Positions 1 through 8,665 of a stretch of 33,983 nucleotides of DNA are shown here, piece after piece. The number at the start of each line of letters is the position of its first letter. Position 1 is the stretch's first letter. The translations under genes were made by a program, and so were the position numbers. The stretch is from Cetobacterium somerae ATCC BAA-474. Lineage in GTDB: Bacteria > Fusobacteriota > Fusobacteriia > Fusobacteriales > Fusobacteriaceae. The stretch is taken from positions 1 through 33,983 of the forward strand of contig NZ_KI518140.1 in assembly GCF_000479045.1 (NCBI RefSeq), written 5' to 3'. The notes under the pieces are model-generated. The model saw only the letters and a list, made by a program, of their open reading frames with translations, had not been told where the DNA came from and ran no database searches.

Positions 1-69
1 TATAATGAATTAGACTTAGAAGAGGTATATTTATATTTGATAAATATTCAATATAGGGGATTAATATGA
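1..69 (+). CDS. C-terminal end of an unidentified protein (partial)
   Basis: An open frame enters from the window edge and gives 22 residues before a TGA at 67-69. The stop overlaps the ATG of scpB (ATGA), so the two genes are translationally coupled. The tail has the look of the last helices of a winged-helix domain (acidic LDLEEVY, then an aliphatic/aromatic helix ending in RGLI). ScpA is the usual neighbour of scpB, and DprA also ends in a winged helix with a GLI-type finish. The fragment is too short to choose between them. Confidence 0.6.
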   Translation, partial: YNELDLEEVYLYLINIQYRGLI

Positions 70-617
70 TTAAAGAAGAAATAATTGGTATAAAGGAACA
101 GATAGAGTCAATACTTTTATTAGGTGGAGACGAAATAAAAATAAGAGATTTAAGTAAATTTTTTTCAGTATCTATAGAAAAAATTCTACAAATTTTAGAA
201 GAGTTAAAAAAAGAGCGATTTAATACAGGAATAAATATTGAAATAGATCAAGAAATTGTTTATTTAATAACAAATCCAAGATGCGGAGAAATAGTAAATC
301 TATATTTTAAACAAGATGTAAAACCTAAAAAATTATCAAATGCTGCCTTAGAAACATTATCAATAATAGCTTATCGTCAGCCTATAACTAAGAGTGAAAT
401 AGAAGCAGTAAGAGGTGTTTCCACAGATAGAGTAGTTCAAACTTTAGAAGAAAGAAAATTTATAAGAATTTGTGGGAAAAGAGAAACTATAGGAAGACCA
501 AATTTATATGAAATAACAGATAAGTTTTTAGGTTACCTAGGAATTTCATCGGTAGAAGAACTACCACAATATGAAGATATGAAGGAGAAATTAAATGGAA
601 CCAATGAGAATAAATAA
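66..617 (+). CDS. scpB: Segregation and condensation protein ScpB
   Basis: ScpB is the kleisin-associated winged-helix subunit that, with ScpA, forms the SMC condensin complex for chromosome compaction and segregation in the cytoplasm. The 183 aa length is normal for the family. The first winged helix covers about residues 10-80. The second contains the family hallmark AALETLSIIAYRQPITKSEI followed by VRGVSTDRVVQTLEER and a GRPNLYEIT strand. AGGGGA lies 5 nt before the ATG. The end overlaps rluB by 23 nt, as is common in Gram-positive scpB-rluB clusters. Assignment is firm on motifs and context. Confidence 0.95.
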   Translation: MIKEEIIGIKEQIESILLLGGDEIKIRDLSKFFSVSIEKILQILEELKKERFNTGINIEIDQEIVYLITNPRCGEIVNLYFKQDVKPKKLSNAALETLSIIAYRQPITKSEIEAVRGVSTDRVVQTLEERKFIRICGKRETIGRPNLYEITDKFLGYLGISSVEELPQYEDMKEKLNGTNENK

Positions 618-1308
618 ATACTTAGCCCAGAGTGGTTATGCGTCAAGAAGAGAGATAGATAAGCTTGTTGAAAATGGTGATATAAAAGTTAATGGAAATG
701 ATGTAACACCAGGACAAAAAGTTACGGATAAAGATAAAATTTATATAAAGGGACAGTTATTTGAAAAACCAAAATCAGAAAATAAAGTTTATTTCTTACT
801 AAATAAACCTAAAGGTGTTTTAAGTGCTTCAAAAGATGATAGAGGAAGAAAGACAGTTACAGATTTAATAGATACTAAAGAAAGATTGTATCCAATAGGA
901 AGATTAGATGCTGACACAGAAGGAGCTATAATTTTGACAAATGATGGAGATATCTTCAATAAAGTTATACATCCAAAAGGAGAAGTTTATAAGGAATATT
1001 TTGCAATTGTAAAAGGTGAAATAAGAGATAAAGATCTTTCAAAATTAGCAAAAGGTATAAACTTAGAAGACGGACAAACATTACCTGCTAAGACAAAGAT
1101 ATTAAAGAGAGCTCAAGGTAGAAGTGAAGTTATAATAGCTATTAGAGAGGGTAAAAATCGTCAAGTTAGAAGAATGTTTGATGCAGTAAAACATCCAGTA
1201 GTATATTTAAGAAGAGAAGCTATTGGAAAGATAAATTTAGGGAATTTAGAGTTAGGAAAATATAGAAAACTAACATCGCAAGAGATAAAGTATTTAAAAT
1301 CATTATAG
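595..1308 (+). CDS. rluB: 23S rRNA pseudouridine synthase, RluB/RsuA family
   Basis: This enzyme isomerises a uridine of large rRNA to pseudouridine; RluB of this family acts on 23S rRNA near the peptidyl transferase centre. Residues about 4-50 form an S4 RNA-binding domain (RINKYLAQSGYASRREID). The catalytic motif is GRLDADTEG, with the catalytic aspartate at D105, followed by LTNDGD. The C-terminal block REGKNRQVRRMF is typical of the RsuA/RluB/E/F branch. The start at 595 is preferred over the ATG at 604 because GAAGGAG lies 7 nt before it. Adjacent scpB supports rluB rather than rsuA, but the target base cannot be read from sequence. Confidence 0.9.
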   Translation: MEPMRINKYLAQSGYASRREIDKLVENGDIKVNGNDVTPGQKVTDKDKIYIKGQLFEKPKSENKVYFLLNKPKGVLSASKDDRGRKTVTDLIDTKERLYPIGRLDADTEGAIILTNDGDIFNKVIHPKGEVYKEYFAIVKGEIRDKDLSKLAKGINLEDGQTLPAKTKILKRAQGRSEVIIAIREGKNRQVRRMFDAVKHPVVYLRREAIGKINLGNLELGKYRKLTSQEIKYLKSL

Positions 1309-1326
1309 AATATAGGAGGAAGATAG

Positions 1327-1617
1327 ATGTCTTTAACAAGAGAAGAGGTTCTAAACGTAGCTAAATTAGCGAGATTAGAATTTAATGAAGAGGAAATTAT
1401 AAGATTCCAAGCAGACCTAAATAATATATTAGAGTATATAGATGTTTTAGGTGAAATAAATACTGATGAGGTTGAACCATTAGTACAAATTCATGAAACT
1501 GGAGTTAAGTTAAGAGAAGATATAATAAGAGAGTCTTTAACTGTTCAGGAAGCTATGAAAAATGCACCTGCTTCAGAGGATGGAGCACTAATAGTACCTA
1601 AGGTAGTTGGAGAATAA
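1327..1617 (+). CDS. gatC: Aspartyl/glutamyl-tRNA amidotransferase subunit C
   Basis: GatC is the small stabilising subunit of the GatCAB amidotransferase, which converts Glu-tRNA(Gln) and/or Asp-tRNA(Asn) to the amidated form. The 96 aa protein begins with the family pattern LTREEVLNVAKLARLEFNEEE. It has the central helix with LNNILEYIDVLGEINTDEVEPL and ends in the usual APASEDGALIVPKVVGE tail. AGGAGG is present 7 nt upstream. It is the first of three contiguous gat genes, the standard gatC-gatA-gatB order, and sits 18 nt after rluB. Confidence 0.95.
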   Translation: MSLTREEVLNVAKLARLEFNEEEIIRFQADLNNILEYIDVLGEINTDEVEPLVQIHETGVKLREDIIRESLTVQEAMKNAPASEDGALIVPKVVGE

Positions 1618-1638
1618 ATTTTAAAGGAGGATTTTTCT

Positions 1639-3084
1639 GTGAAAAAGATATACGAGTTAACAGCTTTTGAAATAAAAGAAAAAATATTAAATAGAGAATT
1701 AACATCTGAAGAGGTTGTTAAAGCTATTTTTGATAGAATAGAAGAAACTGATGGTGAGATTGGAAGTTTTGTATCTCTTAGAAAAGAAAAAGCGATAGAA
1801 GAAGCAAAAGCCGTTGATTATAAAATACAAAATGGAGAAACTGTAGGAGCTTTAGCAGGAATTCCAGTAGCCATAAAAGATAACATGGTATCAATTGGAG
1901 AACCATCACAATCAGCTTCTAAGATATTAGAAGGATATGAAGGAATATATGACGCTACAGTTGTAAAAAAATTAAAAGATGCAGATGCAATAATAATAGG
2001 AAAAACAAACATGGACGAATTCGCTATGGGTTCAACAACAACAACATCTGCTTATGAAAAAACAACTAAAAACCCTTGGGATTTAGATAGAGTTCCTGGA
2101 GGGAGTAGTGGAGGAGGAGCTACATCAGTTGCTTCAAACCAATGTTATATATCTCTAGGGTCAGATACAGGTGGAAGTATTAGACAACCAGCATCATTTT
2201 GTGGAGTAGTTGGATTAAAACCAACTTATGGAAGAATTTCTAGATATGGTCTTATGGCATTTGCCTCATCTCTAGATCAGATTGGTCCATTTGCTAAAAC
2301 AGTTAAAGATGTAGCTTTAGCTTTAAATACGTTAGCAGGAGTAGATGATTATGATTCTACAGTTGAAGAAGTAGAAGTTCCAAATTATTTAGATTATTTA
2401 ACTGGAGATATAAAAGGAATGAAGATTGGTGTGCCGAAAGAATACTTCATAGAGGGACTAAATCCAGGAGTAAAAAAGGTTGTAGATGAAGCTTTAGAAA
2501 CTTTTAAATCTTTAGGTGCAGAGATAGTAGAAATATCATTACCGCATACAAAATATGCAGCTCCGACATACTATGTATTAGCTCCAGCAGAAGCTAGTTC
2601 AAATTTAGCTAGATTCGATGGTGTTAGATATGGACATAGAACAAAAAATGCTTCAAATATAGATGAGTTATATACAAAATCTAGAAGTGAAGGATTTGGA
2701 GATGAAGTAAAAAGAAGAATTATGATAGGAACATATGTTTTAAGTGCAGGATTCTTTGATGCATATTTTAAGAAGGCTCAAAAAGTTAGAAGATTAATAA
2801 AAAATGACTTTGATAAAGCTTTTGAAAAGGTTGATATTATATTCACTCCAGTAACACCAGGACCTGCTTTTAGATTGGATGCAAAAAAGACTCCAGTAGA
2901 GTTATACTTAGAGGATATCTTTACGATACCAGCAAACCTAGCAGGAATACCAGGAATTTCAATACCAGCAGGAATGACTGAAGGATTACCAGTTGGAATA
3001 CAATTATTAGGAAAAGCATTTGGAGAAAAAGATATCTTAAAAGCAGGAGATGCTTTTGAAAAAGCGATAAAGGAGAGAGTGTAA
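1639..3084 (+). CDS. gatA: Aspartyl/glutamyl-tRNA amidotransferase subunit A
   Basis: GatA is the amidase subunit that hydrolyses glutamine and delivers ammonia to GatB through a channel. It belongs to the amidase-signature family. The Ser-cisSer-Lys triad is visible as K80 (PVAIKDN), the GGSSGGG loop (S156/S157) and S180 in SDTGGSIRQP. The start is GTG, with AAAGGAGG 8 nt upstream; 481 aa is the family length. The stop codon overlaps the gatB start (TAATG), implying tight translational coupling and equal stoichiometry. Confidence 0.96.
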   Translation: MKKIYELTAFEIKEKILNRELTSEEVVKAIFDRIEETDGEIGSFVSLRKEKAIEEAKAVDYKIQNGETVGALAGIPVAIKDNMVSIGEPSQSASKILEGYEGIYDATVVKKLKDADAIIIGKTNMDEFAMGSTTTTSAYEKTTKNPWDLDRVPGGSSGGGATSVASNQCYISLGSDTGGSIRQPASFCGVVGLKPTYGRISRYGLMAFASSLDQIGPFAKTVKDVALALNTLAGVDDYDSTVEEVEVPNYLDYLTGDIKGMKIGVPKEYFIEGLNPGVKKVVDEALETFKSLGAEIVEISLPHTKYAAPTYYVLAPAEASSNLARFDGVRYGHRTKNASNIDELYTKSRSEGFGDEVKRRIMIGTYVLSAGFFDAYFKKAQKVRRLIKNDFDKAFEKVDIIFTPVTPGPAFRLDAKKTPVELYLEDIFTIPANLAGIPGISIPAGMTEGLPVGIQLLGKAFGEKDILKAGDAFEKAIKERV

Positions 3085-4529
3085 TGGCGAGACAGTGGGA
3101 ATCGGTAATAGGACTTGAAGTACACCTTCAATTAAAAACAGGAACAAAAGTTTGGTGTGGATGTAGTGCAGACTATGATAATTCACCAACAAATACGCAT
3201 ACATGTCCAATATGTTTAGGACATCCAGGAGCGTTACCAAAGTTAAATAAAAAAGTAGTTGAATGTGCTGTAAAAGCGGCATTAGCTTTAAATTGTAAAA
3301 TCAATAATGTAAGTGGATTTGATAGAAAAAATTATTTCTACCCAGATACTCCTAAAAATTATCAGATTACTCAATTTGAAAAACCATATTGTGAAAAAGG
3401 ATTTTTAGATGTAAAGTTAAATTCAGGTAGAGAGTTCACTGTTGGAATTACTAGAATACAAATAGAAGAGGATGCAGGAAAATCTATACATGCAGGGTCT
3501 GAATCATTAATAAACTTCAATAGAGCATCAATGCCTCTTTTAGAAATAATATCTGAACCAGATTTAAGAAGCTCTGAAGAGGCTTATGAGTATTTAAACC
3601 TTTTAAAAAGTACAATAAAATATACTGGAATAAGTGATGTATCAATGGAATTAGGATCTCTAAGATGTGATGCAAATATATCTGTTATGGAAAAAGGAAG
3701 TAAAGTTTTTGGTACAAGAGTTGAAGTAAAAAACTTAAACTCATTTAAAGCAGTTGCAAGAGCTATTGACTATGAGATAGGAAGACAGATTGAGGCTATC
3801 GAAAACGGTGGAACTATTGATCAAGAAACTAGACTTTGGGATGATGATGCTCAAGTAACAAGAATAATGAGAAGCAAAGAGGATGCAATGGACTATAGAT
3901 ACTTTGCTGAACCAGATCTTCCAAAGCTTGTTATAAAAGATGAAGAAATTGAAAGAGTAAAAGGATTAATGCCTGAATCAAAATCGGCAAAATTAAAAAG
4001 ATTTATTGAAACTTATGCATTGCCAGAATATGATGCAAATATATTAACAGATGAGATTGAGTTAGCTGACTATTTTGAAAGAGTGGTAAAAGTTACTGAT
4101 AATGCTAAACTTTCATCAAACTGGATAATGACAGAAGTTTTAAGAGAGTTAAAAGAGAGTGGAAGATCTATAGAAGAATCTAAAATAAATTCTGAAGATT
4201 TAGGAAAAATAATAAATCTTATTCAAAAAGAGATTATCTCTTCTAAAATAGCTAAAGAGCTATTTACTATAAAATTAAATGATGATAGAGATCCAGAAGT
4301 TATAGTAAAAGAAGAAGGGATGATACAGGTTGTTGACTTAGGAGAGATTGAAGGAATAGTAGATCAAGTATTAAATGAAAATCCTAAGATGGTAGAAGAC
4401 TTTAAAAACTCTGATGAAGGTAGAAAACCAAGAGTTTTAAAAGGATTAATTGGACAAGTTATGAAATTATCAAAAGGAAAAGCAAATCCTAAGATAGTTA
4501 CAGAACTAATGGAATCAAAATTAAAATAG
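3084..4529 (+). CDS. gatB: Aspartyl/glutamyl-tRNA amidotransferase subunit B
   Basis: GatB binds the misacylated tRNA, activates its side chain with ATP and transfers ammonia from GatA. The N-terminal cradle domain starts WESVIGLEVHLQL. The Cys motifs C-G-C and CPICLGHPGALP match the zinc-site region of the family. The kinase-like core includes YFYPDTPKNYQITQ and EVKNLNSFKAVARAIDYEI, and the C-terminal helical and YqeY-like tail covers about residues 330-481. The full length of 481 aa is normal. The start overlaps the gatA stop. The next gene uses a G-rich Shine-Dalgarno that overlaps the gatB stop codon. Confidence 0.96.
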   Translation: MARQWESVIGLEVHLQLKTGTKVWCGCSADYDNSPTNTHTCPICLGHPGALPKLNKKVVECAVKAALALNCKINNVSGFDRKNYFYPDTPKNYQITQFEKPYCEKGFLDVKLNSGREFTVGITRIQIEEDAGKSIHAGSESLINFNRASMPLLEIISEPDLRSSEEAYEYLNLLKSTIKYTGISDVSMELGSLRCDANISVMEKGSKVFGTRVEVKNLNSFKAVARAIDYEIGRQIEAIENGGTIDQETRLWDDDAQVTRIMRSKEDAMDYRYFAEPDLPKLVIKDEEIERVKGLMPESKSAKLKRFIETYALPEYDANILTDEIELADYFERVVKVTDNAKLSSNWIMTEVLRELKESGRSIEESKINSEDLGKIINLIQKEIISSKIAKELFTIKLNDDRDPEVIVKEEGMIQVVDLGEIEGIVDQVLNENPKMVEDFKNSDEGRKPRVLKGLIGQVMKLSKGKANPKIVTELMESKLK

Positions 4530-4539
4530 GTGGGTTATA

Positions 4540-5724
4540 ATGAAAAAAAGCAAATTAATCTCTTTAGGGATTATGATTTTAGGACTTACTTTTTTATCAC
4601 AACCACTTCATGCTGTTACTAAAACGTTAAAAGAGAAGTATGAAAATGTAATACCAATGAGTGTTCACGTAAATATAATGAATAATGAGGCTGAGCCAGA
4701 GTATTTAAACTATGTTTTTATAAAAAGTGTAGATGCACCCATTAGACAAGATTCATCAATATATTCTAAAGAGATTGTAAGATTTCCATTTAATACAAAA
4801 TTAAAGGTTTTAGAGAAAGTTGAATCAAATAAAAATGAATGGTATAAAGTAGAACTAAAAGATAAGAATGGAAATAGAGTTGAAGGTTATATCTCGGCAA
4901 TGTTAGTAACATTGAGAAGATTTAAATTTGAAGAGATGAACAATAAAGTGCATAAATTATCTCAATTCTTACAATCAGAAGCGGCAAAGGGAAAAGAACT
5001 AGTATCAATAAATACATATGTTCCAAATCCTAGTAACCAGAATATGAGTAGAATTAAAGATAAGTATGGAGTTTCAGCAGATCAGAATGCTAGAGCGAGC
5101 TATAATGGTGAAACAATATTTATACCAGATAGATCATTAATGTCAATTGAATCTACAAGTGGTAATGATGTTTATGTAAATACTCTTTCAATTGCAGAAA
5201 AACCATTGAAAGTAAGTAAAAATGCTATCACAAGATACCCTGCAGTTAATGCAAACTTTAGAAAAGCTATTGTAATAGATTTAGAAAATGAAAATCAAGG
5301 TATTTTCCAAAAGAATTCTGAAGGTCAGTGGGAGTTAATTTCTTATACATTAAATAAAACTGGTATGGAGAGTACTTTAGGATTTGAAACTCCTAGAGGA
5401 TATTTTATAGTTCCAGTGTTAAAGTATGAAATGGGGTACAGAGATGAGTATAATAATGCAGCTGGAATGGCAAAATATGCAATACGTTTTTCAGGTGGAG
5501 GATATATTCATGGAACGCCAATTAACTTTGAAGAAAATATAAATAGAGACTTTTTCTTGAGAGAAAAAGACGGAACATTAGGAACAGTTGAAGGAACTAG
5601 AAAGTGTATTAGAAATATGGAATCTCATATTAAGTTTCTTTTTGACTGGGTAACAAATGGAAAAGTTAATAGAAAATCTAATGAACAAAGACCAGATGAA
5701 AATGTAATGGTTATAGTATTTTAA
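4540..5724 (+). CDS. Secreted L,D-transpeptidase (YkuD-like) with SH3 domain
   Basis: Residues 1-25 are a Sec signal peptide (Lys-rich start, hydrophobic core, LHA before the likely cleavage site), placing the protein in the periplasm. An SH3-type domain follows (about 60-128: ...APIRQDSSIYSKEIVRFPF...WYKVELKD...EGYISA). Residues about 240-385 resemble a YkuD catalytic domain: RGYFIVPVLK, then IHGTPINF (H324), then TRKCIRN with the candidate catalytic cysteine at C356. Enzymes of this fold cross-link peptidoglycan peptides or attach proteins to them. Two points are unusual: the usual S/T-x-G-C motif reads TRKC, and the spacing from H324 to the Cys motif is longer than normal. It is the last gene of the gat run and is followed by a terminator. 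Substrate is not inferable. Confidence 0.78.
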   Translation: MKKSKLISLGIMILGLTFLSQPLHAVTKTLKEKYENVIPMSVHVNIMNNEAEPEYLNYVFIKSVDAPIRQDSSIYSKEIVRFPFNTKLKVLEKVESNKNEWYKVELKDKNGNRVEGYISAMLVTLRRFKFEEMNNKVHKLSQFLQSEAAKGKELVSINTYVPNPSNQNMSRIKDKYGVSADQNARASYNGETIFIPDRSLMSIESTSGNDVYVNTLSIAEKPLKVSKNAITRYPAVNANFRKAIVIDLENENQGIFQKNSEGQWELISYTLNKTGMESTLGFETPRGYFIVPVLKYEMGYRDEYNNAAGMAKYAIRFSGGGYIHGTPINFEENINRDFFLREKDGTLGTVEGTRKCIRNMESHIKFLFDWVTNGKVNRKSNEQRPDENVMVIVF

Positions 5725-5726
5725 TG

Positions 5727-5755
5727 AAGGGTGAGCGAAAGCTCACCCTTTCTTA
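5727..5755 (+). terminator. Hairpin terminator after the L,D-transpeptidase gene
   Basis: A perfect 10-bp stem (AAGGGTGAGC / GCTCACCCTT) closes a GAAA tetraloop 2 nt after the stop codon. The 3' side is T-rich but interrupted (TTCTTAT), so it may be a moderate terminator. It separates the scpB-gatB-transpeptidase run from the next operon. Confidence 0.85.
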
Positions 5756-5781
5756 TAAAAATAGCATAACTTTCTATTCTA

Positions 5782-5790
5782 TGATATAAT
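5782..5790 (+). promoter_or_regulatory. Extended -10 promoter for the acyltransferase-to-sepF operon
   Basis: TGATATAAT is a perfect extended -10 element (TG-n-TATAAT), 36 nt before the next start codon and directly after a terminator. No good -35 box is visible 17 nt upstream, as expected for extended -10 promoters. It is the only clear promoter for the run up to 13005; a TATAAT at 12655-12660 before sepF lacks a -35. Confidence 0.65.
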
Positions 5791-5826
5791 AAATTTGTTA
5801 AATTAATAGAGATAGGTGATAAAAAA

Positions 5827-6702
5827 ATGTATAAAATTCAGTATTTAATATTTAAAATTTTTCGTTATATTTTACTTCTATTTCCAGAAAAAACAAGGTT
5901 TAAATTTGCTGAGAAATTAGGAATTATAGGTTATTATCTTATAAAAAAGAGAAGATTAATAGCCTTGGCAAATTTAAAGCTGGCTTTTCCAGATAAAACG
6001 TATGAAGAAAGAAAAAAAATAGCAAAAGAGTCATATAAAATAATGGCAAAAGCTTTTATTTCAACATTATGGTTTGAAGATTACTTAAAAACAAATGTAG
6101 AGTTAGAGGATTTTGATCGAGTATCTTCGGTAAAAGAGAATGGAAATGGAATTGTTGTTGCTCTTATACATATGGGAAATATGGAAGCTAGTTTAAAAGC
6201 TGGTGAGAAATACAAAAGTGTAACTGTAGCAAAAGCTCAAAGAAATCCATATATAGATAATTTTATAACAGAAGCAAGAAGAAAGTTAAATGTAGTATTA
6301 TTAAAAAAATCTAAGCAAACTTCTAGAGATTTATTAGAGCAAATAGAAGAAAAAAATGTAATTGCATTATTTTCAGATCACAGAGATAAGGGAGCAACAG
6401 TTAATTTTTTTGGAGAAGAAACTGTTTCACCAACAGGAGCTATAAATATAGCATTAAAACATAATTTACCAATAGTTATAGGTTATAATGTAATGCATGA
6501 GGATAATACTTGTACAACATATTTTACAAAAGAGTTAGAATTAGTTAGAACAAATTCATTTAAAAATGATGTAAAAGTTAATACTCAACTTATGATGAAT
6601 TTAATAGAGAATATAATAAAAAATCATCCAAATCAATGGATGTGGTTCCATGATAGATGGAAACTTTATAAAAAAATAAAAAATGAGAATATAAAAGGCT
6701 AG
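5827..6702 (+). CDS. Lipid A biosynthesis (LpxL/HtrB-type) acyltransferase
   Basis: The protein belongs to the lysophospholipid acyltransferase superfamily, lipid A late-acyltransferase branch, which adds secondary acyl chains to lipid A at the inner membrane. The catalytic H-x4-E motif is HMGNME (H115, E120); the family norm is H-x-G-N-W-E. Also present are SDHRDKGATVNFFG, then TGAINIALKHNLPIV, and the C-terminal signature HPNQWMWFHDRWK. The N-terminal hydrophobic segment (about 5-20) would anchor it. The 291 aa length fits. It is strong evidence for a diderm envelope with lipooligosaccharide. Which acyl position is modified (LpxL or LpxM role) cannot be decided. A weak TAGGTGAT stands in for the Shine-Dalgarno. 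Confidence 0.88.
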   Translation: MYKIQYLIFKIFRYILLLFPEKTRFKFAEKLGIIGYYLIKKRRLIALANLKLAFPDKTYEERKKIAKESYKIMAKAFISTLWFEDYLKTNVELEDFDRVSSVKENGNGIVVALIHMGNMEASLKAGEKYKSVTVAKAQRNPYIDNFITEARRKLNVVLLKKSKQTSRDLLEQIEEKNVIALFSDHRDKGATVNFFGEETVSPTGAINIALKHNLPIVIGYNVMHEDNTCTTYFTKELELVRTNSFKNDVKVNTQLMMNLIENIIKNHPNQWMWFHDRWKLYKKIKNENIKG

Positions 6703-6710
6703 GAGGAAAA

Positions 6711-7406
6711 ATGTTATTAGGTATAATTGGTGCAATGAATGAAGAGGTAATTCAATTAAAAGAGGCCATGGTTTTAAATGAAACTAGAGAGCTAGGAGGA
6801 TATAAGTTTTATAGAGGAACTTTATTAGGAAAAGAGATTGTATTGGTTGAGTGTGGAATTGGAAAAGTAAATGCAGCAATATGTTCAACACTATTAATAC
6901 AGGAGTTTAAAGTTGATAAAGTTTTATTTACTGGTGTAGCTGGAGGCTTGAATCCAGATATAAATATTGGAGATATAGTTGTATCAACAGATTTAATAGA
7001 GCATGATTTTAACTGTACAGCATTTGGATATGATTATGGAGTAATACCTAGAATGGAGAACTCTAAATTTAAAGCTGATAAAGAGTTAATAGAGTTAGCT
7101 AAAAAAGTTGCTGAAAAGAATTTTGGAAAAGAAAGAGTATTTACAGGAACAATTGTAAGTGGAGATGAGTTTGTAGCATCAAATGATAAAATAAAATGGT
7201 TAAGAGATACATTTGTAGGTGAGTGTACAGAGATGGAAGGAGCTTCAGTAGCTCATGTATGTTATGTTTTAAACAAACCTTTTGTAATAATAAGATCAAT
7301 ATCAGATAAAGCTAATCACGATGCAAATATGAATTTTGATGAATTTGTAAAATTAGCAGCACAAAATTCAAAAATAATAATAGAAGGAATGTTGGAACTA
7401 ATATAA
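6711..7406 (+). CDS. mtnN: 5'-methylthioadenosine/S-adenosylhomocysteine nucleosidase
   Basis: MtnN (Pfs) cleaves methylthioadenosine and S-adenosylhomocysteine to adenine plus the thioribose sugar, recycling by-products of methylation and polyamine synthesis. The 231 aa protein starts LLGIIGAMNEEV with the catalytic-site glutamate at E12. It carries the family motif FTGVAGGLNPDINIGDIVVS, the substrate-binding CTEMEGASVAHVC (M175, E176), and RSISDKA with the general acid D199. AGGAGG lies shortly before the ATG, 8 nt after the acyltransferase stop. All key residues are present, so activity is expected. Confidence 0.96.
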   Translation: MLLGIIGAMNEEVIQLKEAMVLNETRELGGYKFYRGTLLGKEIVLVECGIGKVNAAICSTLLIQEFKVDKVLFTGVAGGLNPDINIGDIVVSTDLIEHDFNCTAFGYDYGVIPRMENSKFKADKELIELAKKVAEKNFGKERVFTGTIVSGDEFVASNDKIKWLRDTFVGECTEMEGASVAHVCYVLNKPFVIIRSISDKANHDANMNFDEFVKLAAQNSKIIIEGMLELI

Positions 7407-7429
7407 ATTGTATATCAAGGGGGAAATGT

Positions 7430-8665
7430 ATGGATATTGAAAAACTATTGAACGAGTTATATTCCTATTCACTGCATGGAATAAAACTAGGTTTGAAAAA
7501 TATTGAAGATATTTGCGAAGCTATGGGAAATCCTCAAAAAGATTATAAAACTATTCATGTGGCAGGAACAAATGGAAAAGGCTCAACATCAACAACAATA
7601 GAGCAGGTTTTAATAGAAGATGGAAGAAAAGTTGGGAAATATACATCCCCCCATATTTTAAAATTTAACGAAAGAATATCGGTTAATGGTATTGAAATAA
7701 GCGATGAAGATATCGCATATTATTATGCCTATGTAAAATCAGTAATTAAAGAGTTAAGATTAACTCCAACATTTTTTGAAGTTACAACGGCTATGATGTT
7801 TAAGTATTTTTCTGATAAAAAAGTGGAGTATGCAGTAATAGAAGTTGGTATGGGTGGAAGATTTGATGCTACTAATATTATTGAAAGCGATATTTGTGTA
7901 ATTACAAATGTTAGTCTAGATCATACTGATTTTTTAGGAAAAAATATATATGAAATAGCTTGTGAAAAAGCTGGAATAATAAAGAAAAATTCTAAAGTTA
8001 TTGTAGGAAGTTCTGATTTAGAATTTTTAAAAGGAATTGAAGAAAAAGCTAAAACGTATGTAAATGTAATTGAAAAATATAAAGACTCTAAATATGTTTT
8101 AGATTTTATGAAATATAAAACAGTTATTGAAGTGGATGGTATTTCATATAAATTTTCATTATTTGGAGATTACCAATATAAAAACTTTTTGTGTGCCTAT
8201 GAAGTTTTAAATGAGTTAGGTATAAAACCAGAGGTAATACAAAAAGGAGTAGAAAAAGTTAAATGGCAGTGCAGATTTGAAATAATATCTACTGATAAAA
8301 ATGTTCTTATATTAGATGGAGCTCATAATGAAGATGGAATGAAAACACTTTGTGATACTTTAAAAGTAGGATTTAAGAAGAATGAAATTGTAGCAATAGT
8401 ATCAATACTAAAGGATAAGGACTCTAAAAAAATTCTAGAAATTTTAGAAAATAGTGTAAGTAAAATTATTTTTACCTCATTAGCTGAAAATTCTAGAGGG
8501 CAAAGTGCTTTAGAATTATTTGAAAAATCTAATAAAATAGATAAAGATTATAAAGAGGATATAAATGAAGCATTTAATTTAGCTAAAATAGACAATAAGA
8601 AAGTTATTTTACTTTGTGGTTCATTTTATTTATTGAGTAAATTTAAAGAGGAAGTATTAAAATAA
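7430..8665 (+). CDS. folC: Folylpolyglutamate synthase / dihydrofolate synthase
   Basis: FolC ligates glutamate to dihydropteroate and/or to folates, keeping them in the cytoplasm. It is a Mur-ligase fold enzyme. The P-loop is AGTNGKGST (residues 45-53), then YTSPHILKFNERISVNG, VGMGGRFDATN and VSLDHTDFLGKNIYEIACEKAGI. The C-terminal domain carries ILDGAHNEDGMKTL. The 411 aa length is typical. The single gene could serve both reactions. GGGGGAAA lies upstream of the start. The stop overlaps the start of the next small gene (TAATG). Confidence 0.94.
   Translation: MDIEKLLNELYSYSLHGIKLGLKNIEDICEAMGNPQKDYKTIHVAGTNGKGSTSTTIEQVLIEDGRKVGKYTSPHILKFNERISVNGIEISDEDIAYYYAYVKSVIKELRLTPTFFEVTTAMMFKYFSDKKVEYAVIEVGMGGRFDATNIIESDICVITNVSLDHTDFLGKNIYEIACEKAGIIKKNSKVIVGSSDLEFLKGIEEKAKTYVNVIEKYKDSKYVLDFMKYKTVIEVDGISYKFSLFGDYQYKNFLCAYEVLNELGIKPEVIQKGVEKVKWQCRFEIISTDKNVLILDGAHNEDGMKTLCDTLKVGFKKNEIVAIVSILKDKDSKKILEILENSVSKIIFTSLAENSRGQSALELFEKSNKIDKDYKEDINEAFNLAKIDNKKVILLCGSFYLLSKFKEEVLK

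Noticed and set aside
1..69. Firm assignment of the first fragment to ScpA
   Set aside because: Only 22 residues are visible; the ending also fits other winged-helix proteins such as DprA.
1818..2012. Minus-strand open frame inside gatA
   Set aside because: Shadow of a conserved gene; no Shine-Dalgarno, low-complexity product. The same applies to minus frames inside gatA/gatB (2778-3282), the YitT gene, nrnA, carB and the ATPase gene, and to plus frames inside minus genes.
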